From Boletus sp. NGJ (lineage: Eukaryota; Basidiomycota; Agaricomycetes; Boletales; Boletaceae): a stretch of DNA of 64,000 bases. How positions within the stretch are numbered: the first letter of the stretch is position 1; every line of letters begins with the position of its first letter. The position numbers were made by a program, and so were the translations under genes. Shown here one piece after another: positions 1 to 11,542 of the stretch. The stretch covers positions 430,271-494,270 of the forward strand of contig JAGTXK010000275.1 of the NCBI GenBank assembly GCA_019096195.1, in the 5' to 3' direction. Below the pieces are notes generated by a model. That model made no database searches. It had not been told where the DNA came from and saw only the letters and a program-made list of their open reading frames with translations.

Positions 1-1
1 G

Positions 2-973
2 GATGATGACGACACACTGGATTTCGTCACCGCTGCATCAAATCTCCGTTCAGCCGCGTACTACATTGAGCGGAAGACGCGTTGGGAAGTCAAAGGTGGT
101 ATCTCCGTGAGCACAGTGGTTTACTTTTTATTGACATGCGTGAATAGAAATGGCCGGTAACATTATCCCCGCTATCGCCACGACGAATGCCATCATATCG
201 GGCCTGATTGTTCTACAAGCTTTGCACCTCTTGCGCAAATCCTACACCTCGCTCAAGAGCGTGCACGTGCAATTCAAACCAGCCGTTCCGCTTAGCACGG
301 TCAATCTTTGTCCTCCCAATCCTAGATGCGGAATCTGCAGAGACACATACGTAAAGGTGCAGTGTGACCCTTCACGGGTCACACTCGGCGAGTTGATAAA
401 CGGTATTCTTGGGGATGGTGAAGTGGAGGACGGAGGAACCGGGAAACGAGACGTCAGTGTGTACGAGGAGAAACGCGTGCTGAGCGATCCAGACTGGGAC
501 GACAACGACGATCGGACGTTGGAGAGCCTAAGCGTGACGAGGGGGAAGTTTTTGACAATCGTTGACGAAGAAGGGGAGTGGGGTACGATTGCAGTGGCCT
601 TGTGCGAGCTTCCGTAAGTTGTCGCTTGATGTCGGGCGTGCGTCTCCGCCTTTGGTGACTGAGCTTTGTGACAGACCGAATCATCTGGCTGATGCACCGG
701 CGTTGATATTACCGCCATCATTACCAAAACCACCCTTCAATCCTCGACCATCTACTCCTGCTCCTGCTCCCTGTGCCACCGCGGAAGCGCTCCGCACGCG
801 ACGACGACGAGGCCGAGGCCGAGCCTATGGCTAAGAGAGTAAAGACAAACGGAGCGTCATCAATAGAAGTCGGGAGTCCGAGTAAGAAGAGAAAACTGGA
901 GGAGGACGGCCTGGTCATGTTGGAGAGTGCCACGGACAAGATCGACAGAGATGATGTCATCGAGATAGATTGA
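2..973 (+). CDS. UBA2: SUMO-activating enzyme subunit 2 (UBA2), C-terminal part, 5' end outside window
   Basis: UBA2 is the catalytic subunit of the nuclear SUMO E1, which adenylates SUMO and passes it as a thioester to UBC9. Exons read 2-95, 148-613, 675-about 765 and about 770-973, with introns 96-147 and 614-674 (GTAAGT donor). The piece starts in the conserved DFVTAASNLR stretch and runs through AGNIIPAIATTNAI, the classic E1 segment before the ubiquitin-fold domain. A CPPNPRCGIC motif supplies the second cysteine pair of the zinc site. The last exon has the typical basic and acidic nuclear tail (KKRKLEEDG, ending VIEID). One oddity: the Pro-rich stretch up to about 765 is in a different frame from the basic tail, and no usable intron lies between them. 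This is either a one-base sequence error or a real frameshift. The family call is firm; the integrity of the tail is uncertain. Confidence 0.9.
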
Positions 974-1189
974 CGGTGACCGTCAAGACAGCATCGAGAG
1001 TCACTTTTGTTATCTGTATGATTCTCTGTCTTATTGTCGATATCTTCTTATCGTCATTGCTAACATTGCTATCTCGTATCTCGGATTTTGCGAGATAAGG
1101 TTTGTCGGGTTTGTTTTTTCTCGTTGCGAGGGGACTGGCCTTGGCTGACCTAATTTTCATAGACGATGCGATCGATATGATCTAAAAGG

Positions 1190-2370
1190 GATGTTGTCAT
1201 GGGCCCGCAATCCTCATGTACCCTTTCGTGTTTTAAGCTTTTCATGTTCAAGTGCCACGGGTTCGGAGATATCGGTTGCGAGGACGTACGTGTTTTTTAT
1301 TCTCTGGCCCTTGTGGTGTTCCAAGCCTTGGCACTGCGGAACCCCGCGGTGGCGCACTTTATCGCAGGCAACAGGTACAACTACGACACCGACAATCGGG
1401 TCGCAGATCATCCGACAAAGGGCCAAGAAGCGTGCGATGCGCCGACATGTTGTCAAAGGACATAGTCGCGTGCCCTGTCCAAAGGTATCGATGTGATTCG
1501 CCCTTCATGTGGGCCCCGCCCGAGTCGCCGATGCATTACGCGGCAGCGCTGAAGATTGGCTTTAAGCTCTTCCTTCCTTATGACCTCGTTGCCCCCCTTT
1601 ACACGGATGGATTGCATCCGAACTGGTTGGAATATTCTGGTCGCACGTTGGTGTCGACGTAGATTTTTACCTTGTCGATGGATGGATCACCCCCGTTGCA
1701 TTCCGTACCGGCGGTTTACTTGTTGGCCAGTTGATCAAGACGAGACCACATTCGGTCCCGACGATTGGACCCGACGCCTCGATGACAGCGACTACATGGC
1801 GTACTTGACGGTATTCGACGACATGACGGAAAATCGTCGTACGACAACACATTTTGTCACGAGTGGCGACAAGTGGCTTTTATTTAATGCGCCGGTGGCG
1901 TTTCTTTGGTCTAGGTCGGCGTTACTCAGACAGTCACTTGGAACGATTTTGAAGAGTGTGTCGTATATCTATATCAGACCCGTTCGACCGCAGCCGCAAG
2001 CCTGGACGACGAACGGCTCCGAACAACCGCGAGCGTCGATCACGACATGGGGATGTCATGGACGGTGGACTGATCACGTTCTTCCCGCCATTGATGTCTT
2101 ATTTTATCCAGGCTCTCAAGCCGAACGCGTCACGGAGGGTCGTTGAATATCGTTCATGTAGGGCCCAAGCGCTTGCCCACGTCTGCATTGTACCAGCCAC
2201 TCCCGTCGGTCAGTTGCGAATGCAGACAATGTCAGTCGCGCGTTTACGCTGACCCTCGCGAACTCGCAAATCTCAGGGATGCCCATTGGACCTTTGGGGA
2301 TCTGTCACGCTCCGGTGAGCCCGCGCCAGCGCGACGGCTTGCGTTCGGCACTGGTATATGTTGCCTCTGA
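1190..2370 (+). other. Unidentified coding-like region, frame-broken
   Basis: Between UBA2 and the PNPOx gene several short overlapping open frames on the plus strand look protein-like. Examples are 1199-1465 (NPAVAHFIAGNRYNYD), 1500-1662 (YTDGLHPNWLEYSGRT) and 1730-1920 (DDSDYMAYLTVFDDMTENR). They lie in different frames, and I could not join them with convincing introns. I do not recognise the family. The best reading is one uncharacterised gene, either degraded or carrying sequence errors like its two neighbours. It could also be chance open frame in GC-rich DNA. Confidence 0.25.
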
Positions 2371-2757
2371 GAAGGGCGTGTCGCGTGGAGGGGTACCAGA
2401 CGAATGAAGATTAGCCACCGGTTTCTTCAAGGCGTTCCCGCGGCCAGTTGAACGTTATTGCTGGCTACAAGGTTCCATGCGACCCCGGGCAGTGGTTCGG
2501 AGGCTGTAGGGATGGACCGGGTGATTGCACTGACTTTGACTCACGGTGATTACATATTCCGATACGTTGGGGACTGCGCAATCAAAATTGTTGCGCAGAT
2601 GACCGGTTGACCATTGTCACTATCCGGCCACGGTGGGCCCCGCGATAATCGCGTAGCGCTAGGTATCACTCGATCGATGGGCGTTGAAATGATTGATCAG
2701 AATGATGAGTGGTAACCCTGTCCAACCTCTTTCACCTCTTTCGCTGCTCAAACACCC

Positions 2758-4846
2758 ATGATCTCCGTCGATCAAGCATTCAAGGGACGGCACCCCGGGG
2801 AACAGGCCGTCCAAAAGTTGATGTGCCTCCCTGAGCGTGTGTCCATCAGTGCGATCGTCAACCAACTCCCCGATCAGCACCGTATATTCCATAGCACCCG
2901 TCTGCACTACGTCCCCATTACGACCCTGGACGACGAGGGACGGCCCTGGGCGTCCGTCCTTTGTTCCTCTCAGGGCATCCCTGGATTCATCTACTCCCCC
3001 ACCAGCACCTCGCACCACGTCCGCGCGTGTGGCCTAGGGATCCTATTTCCACCACCCTCGCGCAGCTTGATGATCGGAAGGACAAGGACAACTCTTTGCC
3101 AGTGTTGGCATCGGGGCTGGGTCTCGAGCCGAGTACGCGTCGAAGGAACAAGTTTTCTGGTTGGGTGTCGCACGCCAGTTTTGATGGGCGTGATCTGATC
3201 CTCGAGTTATCGGTCACACATGCGTTGGGGTGCGTCTGGTTCTTCCATCCCAACGCTCCGAGAGGGGGAACGTGTCATTGACTTTTACACCACCCCGGTC
3301 GCAACCTGCGTAGGTTGTGTCCAAAGTATATCAAAGTGAGAGACCTCGAGCCGCACCCGGACGTCGTGCCGCGCGTCGTTCATGACCGCTGGCACCTGAC
3401 GCAAGGGGAGAGACTACCAGACGACGTCGTTCAGTACATTCATCAGGCCGACACCGCCTTTCTTGCCACATCTTACGTTGCCCGGCCCGGGGACGCGGAC
3501 GTTCACCCCTCACGCGTCGATACTAATTGGTGGAAGACGGGGCTTCGTTCGCGTGCGCCCGGGGGACGGGAGCACCCTCGCCCTGCCAAACTATAATGGT
3601 ACGCTTCATCCCGATAGAGACGTTATGTCCTTGCGTCTCGCCCCTCATTGTCGTTTCCAGGCAATCGGATGATGAACTCTCTGGGGAACATCTGCATTAC
3701 CCCTTTAGCAGGCATCATATTTCCCTCCTTCTCCACAGGCACAATTCTCTATGTGACCGGTAGAGCGGAGACGCTGTTTGGGGAAGCAGCGAAAAAAACT
3801 CATGCCTCGTGTGAGCGCAGTCACTGTCATCCACATAACGGGCTTTTCCTTTGTGGAGAACGCGATGCCGATACGCGAGACGCCTGGCACGGTGGAGGAC
3901 AGCCCATATTGTCCCCCTATCTGCTACTTGTCAGAGGAGACACCGCCAGAGTCTTTGCACGGGGACGTCCCTCTTTCACTCGTCAAGACGCGCGTGCCCA
4001 ATGACACGTTGGTGAGTTTCACGTTCCAGGCGTCGCGCCCCGTGCAAATTCGCGCGAGTCAGAACGCAGTTCTCGACCTCTCCCACTTTGTCCGAGAACG
4101 CACTCCTGAACTCGTGGAGTGGACGCCGAGTACCTGGGCCCAGAGCGACGATTGCGTGCGTACCTGGACTGTGTCTGTGCCGCCGACACCGGCGTCTCCA
4201 GCTACGTTCTCACTCACGATCCGACTGATCCAACGCGGACTCGTTACCCCTATTCTCCATCAGCTCGCGCACAAAGTGGATCCAAATCACGAGGGTAGTA
4301 GGATCGTCGACGTGTCATCGCTGGGAATCGTCGCACAGCTGCGCGGCGTTGGAGGGGATTTTCCAGTGCCGGAGCCTCTCGCAGCATGCGATGGGGGGCG
4401 TCGCTTACTCTGGATCGCGGGAGGAATTGGGCTGACGCCTTACCTCGGCCTGACGCGCTACGTCGTCCAATCCGCGCGGCGGACGTATGGCGTCCGGGAC
4501 GTCGTCCTCGCCATCTCGGCACGCGAACCAGAGGTGATGTTGTCCCTCGTGCTCGAATCCTACGCGGACGACGTTTCGGACTCCGGAGTGGGTCTGGGCG
4601 ACGCTTGCGATTCATCTCTTTAGTGATCGTGCTCCAGAGAGTCTGCCACGCATGTCGACGTGCGTGTCGGTGACGTTGCACCAGGGACGCATCGATGACA
4701 AGGGGGCGTTCTTTGAGAGCGTGGGTGCGCGGGAGCGGGAATCGCACATCTGCGGACCTTTGCCATTTGTGCTCAATGCGATGAAGTCGCTCACCGCGGC
4801 CGGGGTGGACGCAGAGAGCGTCCGTAGAGAGCGGTTCACATATTAG
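2758..4846 (+). pseudogene. PNPOx-like / FAD-binding oxidoreductase fusion, frame-broken
   Basis: An N-terminal split-barrel flavin domain of the pyridoxamine-phosphate-oxidase superfamily is followed by a ferredoxin-reductase-like FAD and NAD module. This is a known fungal and bacterial two-domain flavoprotein architecture of about 600-700 residues. Visible pieces are the start at 2758, STRRRNKFSGW (near 3140), GNRMMNSLGNI (near 3670), a FAD-binding barrel (near 4010-4250), an NAD-site GGIGLTPYLGL (near 4420) and the closing CGPLPFVLNAM at about 4755, with stop at 4846. Two clean introns fit: 3230-3313 and 3599-3660. Four further frame changes cannot be spliced: near 3025, at about 3525 (one extra base), in an A7 run at 3792-3798, and near 4570-4610. 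I infer either a decaying gene or local indel errors. Substrate unknown. Confidence 0.75.
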
Positions 4847-5010
4847 GAAGCTGGGTAGATTAAGCGATTCCCTGCGGAAGGATTTCAAGATCCTGTGTCA
4901 TCCGTTCTATGGCGATTTTTTTTTCTTCTTTGTGTAGAGAAAAGGACATAATCAGATGTGATATATTCTCAAGGATAAGCGTTCGGATATAGATATACTG
5001 TACGGGGACC

Positions 5011-5769
5011 TCAAGGGGGCCTTGCACCAGCGGACAAGGTACCCGCCTTGGTTTGCTTAACAGCATCCAACTGATCCATTTTCTCCATCCACCTGAGCAG
5101 ACGGGGACTCAACAATTCCCCCTCTGGGATAGCCCTTAGATCCGCCAAGAGCGGGAAGAGGAAAAAGTCGGCCCAGCTGAGTTTCTCGGCAAAGACGAAC
5201 CCGTCCGGGGACATGTTGTCCTCGCTCTGCTTGAGGAATTTACGGAGCCGTTCGACGCCAGCTGCGATGTTGCTGCGGATCTCAGCGTCGGAGAGTTTGC
5301 CCTCGTCATTCGCTGCGACACGGGGCTTGACGACGCCCATTTCCACGGCAGGGAAACCTGATGAGAAAGTGGACGATCAGAACCGAAAACGACCGTAGAC
5401 GAGTGATCAGAATGCATCAAACTTACCGTGTGCGCCTGCGAAGCTGACGAATTCCCACATCTGTTCCGCGATGAGGGAATGACCATCGCCATGGTCGATG
5501 GTGAGAGTAGGCTCTGGAGCGATGCGATCGATGTAACGCGCGATCGCTTGAGACTCTCTCAGTTTGAGATCGACTCTCTTGCCATCGATCTCGTGGATGA
5601 TGAGTGTGGGCAAGAATCCGAACGGATGGTTCTCGTAGGCGGTGTCGGAGAGGGGTACGACGCGGACTTGGTGAAAGTCGAGGCCTTTGTAGGTGAGTCC
5701 GAGCGTGATGGAGCGAGTAAAGGTGCTAAAGGGAGTGCCGATGATGGTGAAAGGGGGGGACGACGCCAT
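5011..5769 (-). CDS. Glutathione S-transferase
   Basis: A 229-residue cytosolic GST with exons 5427-5769 and 5011-5357 and one intron of 69 nt (GTAAGT donor). The product conjugates glutathione to electrophiles. The N-terminal thioredoxin fold shows the cis-Pro region (FGFLPTLII) and the glutathione-gamma-Glu-binding ES pair (RESQAIARYI). The C-terminal helical domain includes SWADFFLFPLLADL, the usual N-cap-box region before helix 6. Length and two-domain layout fit the family. Frames close exactly across the intron. The exact class (phi, theta or a fungal-specific group) and the natural substrate are not readable here. The first 100 bases upstream are C/T-rich on the coding strand, and a TATATATA lies at about 6044-6052, roughly 280 nt upstream. 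Confidence 0.9.
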
Positions 5770-6125
5770 AGCGAACGATGAAGAGGACGAGAGATTAGAT
5801 TCTTAACTGCCTTGAGCGTGGGGAGAGAATCGCCCCATCTCGACAACCTGCATGGGGAACGTCATTAGAGAAAAAAGTGAATTACTGTAATTTCCCCGGA
5901 CCGGAGTCAGACACGATGGTGTCGGGCACAGAACCATTGCACCACATCAGACACCAGAGACGGCCATCAAGCCCAAAGGAACGACCTACATATACGTTTT
6001 TTTTCTCCTTCAAGCAATCGATACTTTACAGTCATATATATAACAACGCTTCACTCGCAAGGTTTTACAAGCCTTTCACCTCGCGCGCTCTTGCTAACTC
6101 GTCGACACTTTGATCTTGAAATAAA
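5770..6125. other. Intergenic, GST upstream region
   Basis: No gene seen. This stretch separates the start of the GST gene from the stop of the epimerase-like gene, both on the minus strand, so it should carry the GST promoter and the epimerase 3' end. Confidence 0.6.
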
Positions 6126-7140
6126 TCATACACCAAGTCCCAGAGACCAGGAAACGATGTCCTCGCTTTCCCATGTATCCTTTTCGCCATCGGGCCCCTG
6201 ACGCTGCCACTCGACTCGGATGCCAACCGACGCATCTACCAACACCCTGGCCACGCGTTCCACATTGGTGACCACCGAAGGCAACATGCGTAGCCCGGCG
6301 GAGGCCACCGTGGAAGCCAGTCCGCCGAGAGACGTGACGGTCGTGCGTGAGATGACCGTGCCAGGCCGGAAGATGTAGGCGACCATGTTCCCATTCGACT
6401 CGGCCGTTACCGATAACAATCCCGCCTCGACGCGTCCCTTGAGGAAAGCAAAAGAAGGGGAAGAAGAAAAAGGAGAAGGAGAAGGGGGAAAAGGGGACAT
6501 CGTTATTGAATGGAAACCAGCGTCGATGACGCGCGGGGAAGGGGTTCGTACATACCTTCATGTTTCGACTCTGCCCTTCGAACGAAAACAGGCCACTGCC
6601 AGCCGTGCCGGCGCGGTTCGCCCACTTGGTGCTGCAGTAACAGAACCGGAAGGGGTGGGTTGCACTGTCGGTTTGGTCTTGCGTGGTGTGTGACTGGGCG
6701 AGCTTGGACAGGAAACGTGCCGCGTTGAGCGTGAACGTATACGAGACGCGTTCAAACTCTTGAGGAGATGAAAAATCATCGGCTTTACCGCCTACGCACC
6801 TAGACCATTGAGGCGTTCTGAATCAGCCCCACAGATCGATCGCGCGCGCGCGCAAAAAAAAAGCCTATGAAGGAGAATCCTACCAGATACACGCCCTGCA
6901 ATTGGCAAGCGCCGAGACGAGTTCGGTGTCTTGTTCATAGTCCCAGATGGAGAGGTCCTCCCGAGTGATGATCGTGAGCTTTCGAATGATGGCCGCTTTT
7001 GCCTCTTCCATGTGTTTCCCGTCGAGCGATGGTGGATGTCTTCCGACGACAGTCACTTTTGTGATTCTGTTGTCCATTAAAGCATCGAACAGGACATGCT
7101 TGCCTATGAAACCGGTTGCGCCTGTGATGAGAATGTGCAT
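6126..7140 (-). CDS. NAD(P)-binding epimerase/dehydratase-like protein
   Basis: A 270-residue Rossmann protein of the atypical short-chain dehydrogenase / NAD-dependent epimerase superfamily. Exons are 6884-7140, 6556-6799 and 6126-6437; introns are 84 and 118 nt. All frames close. The start shows the dinucleotide motif GATGFIGKHV at residues 7-16, then VVGRHPP after beta-2. Family members in fungi are mostly uncharacterised reductases or epimerases. A segment reading CYCSTKWANRAG lies where a YxxxK active site might be expected, but it is not canonical, so catalytic activity is unclear. It is followed by the GST gene in the same direction, about 360 bp away. No operon logic is implied in a eukaryote. 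Confidence 0.75.
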
Positions 7141-8930
7141 GGGCGTTGCGGTGCGCGGTTGGGTAGACGAACGCAGACAATCAATCGCTCGGCGCTCAGC
7201 TTCTCGTTGGATGGCGCGCGCTACGGAGCGTAGGATGTAGTGTGGTACACTTGTTCAACGGGTCTCGTTCTGAGTCATTCGGGTGGGAAGCTGCGCGGCT
7301 TGGCATAAGCGCAAATCCTCCCAACGACCGATGCGGGCATCGCACAGCCTCAACGTCACTGCCAGAGACAGGATGTCACATGCGCACTTTTACCATTATT
7401 CCCGAGGTACTCAGCGCAAGTTTCGGTGATGATCCATTTAGCAAGAGACGCTTTTCAGTCGCCAATGGCGCGTCCATTCGCCAATGCATCTGAATCGTTC
7501 CGCACCTTCAGATCCGTCACGATGAGGCACGTCGCCAGGGAGCCAAGGTAGTAGACCGCCCATCTTGCCGCGCATTCTCTATGCATGCCAGGATATGTTT
7601 CTACATCTCTGGCAGCGCCTGCATGTCATATGAGTCCTCAATCACCACCGACCAACGTCCCGCCGACGAAGGCGAAGTTCGGACTTTACCAAGGTTGTTA
7701 CGAGATGGGCTAATCTTGCTTTCGATCACAACGGATAGTGTGGTGTGGCGAGTCCTAGTTCATCACGAGCGACAATGCACCCGTAAAGGGCACCGTCGGT
7801 TCTACATTGACCAGTGCAAAGGACATAGTAGGTTATTTCATGAATTTGCTCTTTTTCTTGGACTCGGTTACCTTGTCCTTTTCGACGCCGCCAGTAGCCA
7901 CACCGTACCCGGTACCCCAAAGTATCCACCAAAACTCGTAGGCAACACCCGGTGTAACCCGAACCGGGTGCCGAGTGATGAGCGGCGAGCGCTGCGTTGT
8001 CTCAGAGACTCCAACCCACATGCTTTTCCTTTTAGGATTGAAGTTAAAATTAGGAATGGTACGATTTTTTTTTCGCTGCTGTAACTCGGCAACTTTGAAG
8101 CGGGCAGTGTGTCATTTCCGCCTACTTACGTTCTTTTCTACTATTATAGTAGTATGGTCATGGACCTGAAGATCATCATTTTTGGGCGCTCAGAAAAGAG
8201 TTGAACGACTACCGCTGGGATAAAGAAGGAATTCCCCCAGTCAAATTGTGTTCATGTTGTGTATATGTCTCTTCTATACGAGCCATTTCGCTGACAAAAA
8301 AAATTCACAGCAAGTGGGGCCTTCGGCTGTTTTGACAGGGAAAGATTTGCCAACCGCATCTGAAAGGTGGTATGTAACGTTATCGCTAGACGGCTCTACC
8401 GCAGGCCTTCGAGAATTATGATTGGAGGACGGCTGGTAAAAAAAGGAAATTTACAGCATGAACCTGAGCTATGCTGAATACAAAGGTGCCATTTTGGCTC
8501 GCTAAACCCGGTCCCAGATTGTAGATGCACATTCAACTTGAATGTTATCAACTTTAACCGTTACAGCTTACCAAACCCAGTTTACGTGTAAATTACATGA
8601 ACTTGAGGTCGAGATCTTCCAACCCCAAGTGCAAAGAGTTCAACATCGTTCAATATTATCAATATCGATGGACGAACATCCAAGACTTGCGTGGCACCTT
8701 GATCTGAACCTAATATGAACAGGCAAGTCTTGTGTCGCCCGATCTTCACAAAAATGTTGTACTCGGCAAGTACAACACGGCCCTTGGTACATACCTGAAT
8801 ATTGACGTACTTTGAGCTTCTATTCTAACGTCCGTGATCGGATAAAACCTTTGCGATCATCACTCACTGGCCGTAAAGCCGTTACATACCCAGTCACGAG
8901 AAGCACCATATCGCCGTGATCATGACTCTC
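7141..8930. other. Intergenic with weak coding-like traces
   Basis: No convincing gene. The plus-strand open frame 7581-8084 and minus-strand frames at 7833-8092 overlap each other and match nothing I know. A short minus-strand stretch near 7820-7935 (WGTGYGVATGGVEKD, ending at a stop) looks protein-like and could be the last exon or relic of a gene. The rest is A/T-richer and featureless. Confidence 0.4.
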
Positions 8931-8938
8931 GGGAGGCC

Positions 8939-8946
8939 TATAAAAA
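8939..8946 (+). promoter_or_regulatory. TATA box of the small secreted protein gene
   Basis: TATAAAAA lies 86 bases before the ATG at 9032. It is followed by a C/A-rich leader, a common arrangement in strongly expressed fungal genes. Confidence 0.55.
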
Positions 8947-9031
8947 CAAGGGTAGTTCAACCTCGAACACTAGCTTCTCGCATCCCACTAAACATTTCTC
9001 GACACCAGTCACTCTTTACATCTCGCTCACA

Positions 9032-9854
9032 ATGCGTGTCCTCTCGTTCATCCCTGCCTTCCTCCTCGCGGCCACTAGCTTCGTTGCTGCTGCCCCCACT
9101 GTCACCTCCAGTGTCCCAGTTCCCTCATGTGTTCCTTCTACCAGTGGTGTTCCTTCTCCTAGTGGTGTTCCTTCCACCAGTGGAAGTGGCAATGATGCTC
9201 CGCTCCAGCCCGTCATTGCCATCCTTGTCAATGCGACCTCAGCGCTTCAGGCCCCTAACACCCAGCTTAGTCCGTTAATTTTTTTTTTTTGCTTCCATGT
9301 GATTCTGACCACCATCCAGCTTCCTTGCAGAGTTCCGGCGCCCCCGACGTTAGCACCGTCTCTGGCGTTATTGTCCAGGTTACCGCAATTGTGAAAGTTA
9401 CTGTTGGTCAGCTGAACGCCGTGGGTTCGATCAGCTTGGATGGTCTTGACCTTACGAGCACTTGCTCGGCCATATACGCTCTTCTCGCCGTAAGTGCATT
9501 TGTCGAGTCGTTTCGATCTACGTGACTGAATGATTTTTTTTCACTAGTTGGTGCTTGCCATCTTGAACAGCGTGGTCCTCATCGCTACAACGCTCACCGG
9601 CAGTGCTATCATCAGCCTTCAAGGGGTCGTCACCGGCTTGCTGTATGGATGTTCCCTCAATTCTCATCATTCTTTGCCTGACAATTTTTGTTTGTAGGGA
9701 CGCTGTTCTTGAACTCGTCGGCTGCCTCCAGATCTTTGTTACCACTTCCACGAGCGGTATCTTGGGACCCGTCTGCGTGGTCGTTAAGGGTAGTCTTGAC
9801 TTCCTATTGGCCATTTTCGTTGGAGTCCAGGTCCTTGTTGGTGTCAGCAATTAA
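9032..9854 (+). CDS. Small secreted hydrophobic protein, uncharacterised
   Basis: A 219-residue product from exons 9032-9269, 9320-9489, 9548-9642 and 9698-9854; introns are 50, 58 and 55 nt. Residues 1-21 form a clear signal peptide (ends near SFVAAAP). A Ser/Pro/Thr/Val linker follows with the repeated motif SGVPS (three near-copies). The rest is strongly hydrophobic, with long Val/Leu/Ile runs and only a few cysteines. It lacks the eight-cysteine hydrophobin pattern and any catalytic motif I recognise. It resembles the abundant lineage-specific secreted proteins of mushrooms. A TATA box at 8939 supports regulated, possibly high expression. The hydrophobic core could be wall- or interface-associated; that is inference only. 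Confidence 0.75.
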
Positions 9855-10256
9855 GTTGTGACTCTTGTAGAAAAAATTATTGCGTATCACGAGACTTGTT
9901 CGAGTTGTTGTCAGTCCAATAGATATAATACGGATTAATGAACCTTCTAAAATGGTTTAGTTAGAGAGAGAACGGTTATGATTGGTCAGATGTGCTCGAG
10001 GTTGTTTGAACGTACTATGATTCAGAGGCATGTGACTTCTGATTTTTGTTATGGTTCGTATTTTTGTAGGGTCCAGCATCAGGAGGTTCACCCATCATTC
10101 AAGATAAACTTTGGGGTCGCTTTGATGCCAATGTGCTAATGTGTTTTCTGAACTACTGTTCTCTCATTTTGGCTGCTCTGGGGATGCCGAGTGACAAGCT
10201 TTCTCTACATATTTGGTGAATATTTATGCTTGAGCATTACGACAGGCAGGACAAAT
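9855..10256. other. Intergenic between convergent genes
   Basis: No gene seen in these 400 bases. The two flanking genes end here tail to tail, so it should hold both 3' ends. Confidence 0.6.
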
Positions 10257-11380
10257 TTACAGCCTGGCTTTAATCATGGTTTTAATGCTATCAGGGTCAA
10301 GCACAGACTGCGGGTAAGGCAACTGCGTCGTTCTCATGTGTTCGCAGCCCCCATCGACGGGCAGTATTTGACCTGTGATGTATGACGCTGCATCACTAAA
10401 GAGAAAAACCGCAGCATTTGCAACATCATTCAAGTGACCGACGCGACCAAGAGGATAGGGCCCGAGTTTGCTGTCCGACTGATTGGAAAGCCGGGACAAG
10501 CCTTCCGTATTTCCGATCGGCCCCGGAGCGATGACGTTGGACCGCACTCCTCGGGGACCTTCCTCGACCGCTAGGACCGCAGAAAGAGCGTCCACTCCGG
10601 CTTTGGCGGCTGAAACGTGAACCTGATAAGGCGTCCCTAGTGGAGGATAAACTATTGCACGAAAGGATGGAAACTCATGAAGCACCTTTGTAATGCAACG
10701 TTGCGCTAACTTGGATATATGAGCCGTGCGATGCACGGACGTGAGGTAACGTGGCCTTGACAGTGTTGAATGTTCCGAGCTATAATACCGGTGAGCAATG
10801 GTGTAGATGGATGAGCGGCGAACATACGGTATCGATCTCCATGACAGTTTTAAACCCGTTCTCCGACATTCCATCGATAGACGCGAGGAAATTACCCGCC
10901 GCACCTGTCCTGATTAATCAACAAACTCAAGAGAGGAACTCAAACCTACCTACCGCAGATGACAAAATCGATCCGCCCAAATATCTCAATCGTGTTGGCG
11001 ACTGCCTCCCTGAGTTGTTGGGGTTGTCTCACGTCCGCCTGCGCAGGCACGCATTTCTGGCCTGTGGCCTGCGAAAGCTCACTGGCGCTTTCCGCGAGTC
11101 TCTCGAGGCTGACGGTCGGTCAGCCGGTCGTCTCAACTCAAATGAAAGTGCTGGCTCACTTTCTCCCTACGATGACTGCACTAGCGCCGTGCCTCATCTT
11201 CACTGTCCGTGAGTTCGACGTTCATTCGCAGACACAGTGTTGACGTACAATGGCCTCCGTCATCGACTTACATATCCCAGACCCACCTCCAGTGCAGAAC
11301 AAGACTTTCCCTTTGAAAATATCTGGTTTGAATACATCGATTGAGCTCGCCACGGGAGTAACGACGGGCCTGGATGACAT
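10257..11380 (-). CDS. SPS19: Peroxisomal 2,4-dienoyl-CoA reductase
   Basis: A 291-residue short-chain dehydrogenase that reduces 2,4-dienoyl-CoA with NADPH during beta-oxidation of unsaturated fatty acids in the peroxisome. Exons are 11249-11380, 11160-11197, 10954-11108, 10828-10904, 10686-10779 and 10257-10636, with five introns of 48-51 nt; every phase closes. The cofactor site is TGGGSGICK at residues 30-38. [13 protein letters not shown] and [12 protein letters not shown] are diagnostic of the SPS19/DECR group, and [10 protein letters not shown] is the substrate-side loop. The protein ends in ARL, a type 1 peroxisomal targeting signal. The start at 11380 was chosen because it begins the conserved FKP-x-x-FKGKV segment after a short leader. 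It shares a roughly 160-bp divergent promoter with the orphan at 11543. Confidence 0.93.
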
Positions 11381-11542
11381 GGTTAGTATGTAGTATAAGC
11401 GGTGGTCGGCAACTAGACCGGGTCCTTCCGTGATGATTCTTGACACTCGCGTGACTAAAACGCGTCACAAATTAGTCCGGTTATTCATTCGTCGTGTACC
11501 GCCAGTCTATCAATCCAGGTATTCGAGGACCCGGAACGCACC

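Noticed and set aside
7581-8084. 167-codon plus-strand open frame as a gene
   Set aside because: No family resemblance and a competing minus-strand trace; left as intergenic.
9032-9854. Hydrophobin
   Set aside because: Small, secreted and hydrophobic, but the eight-cysteine spacing with paired Cys is absent.
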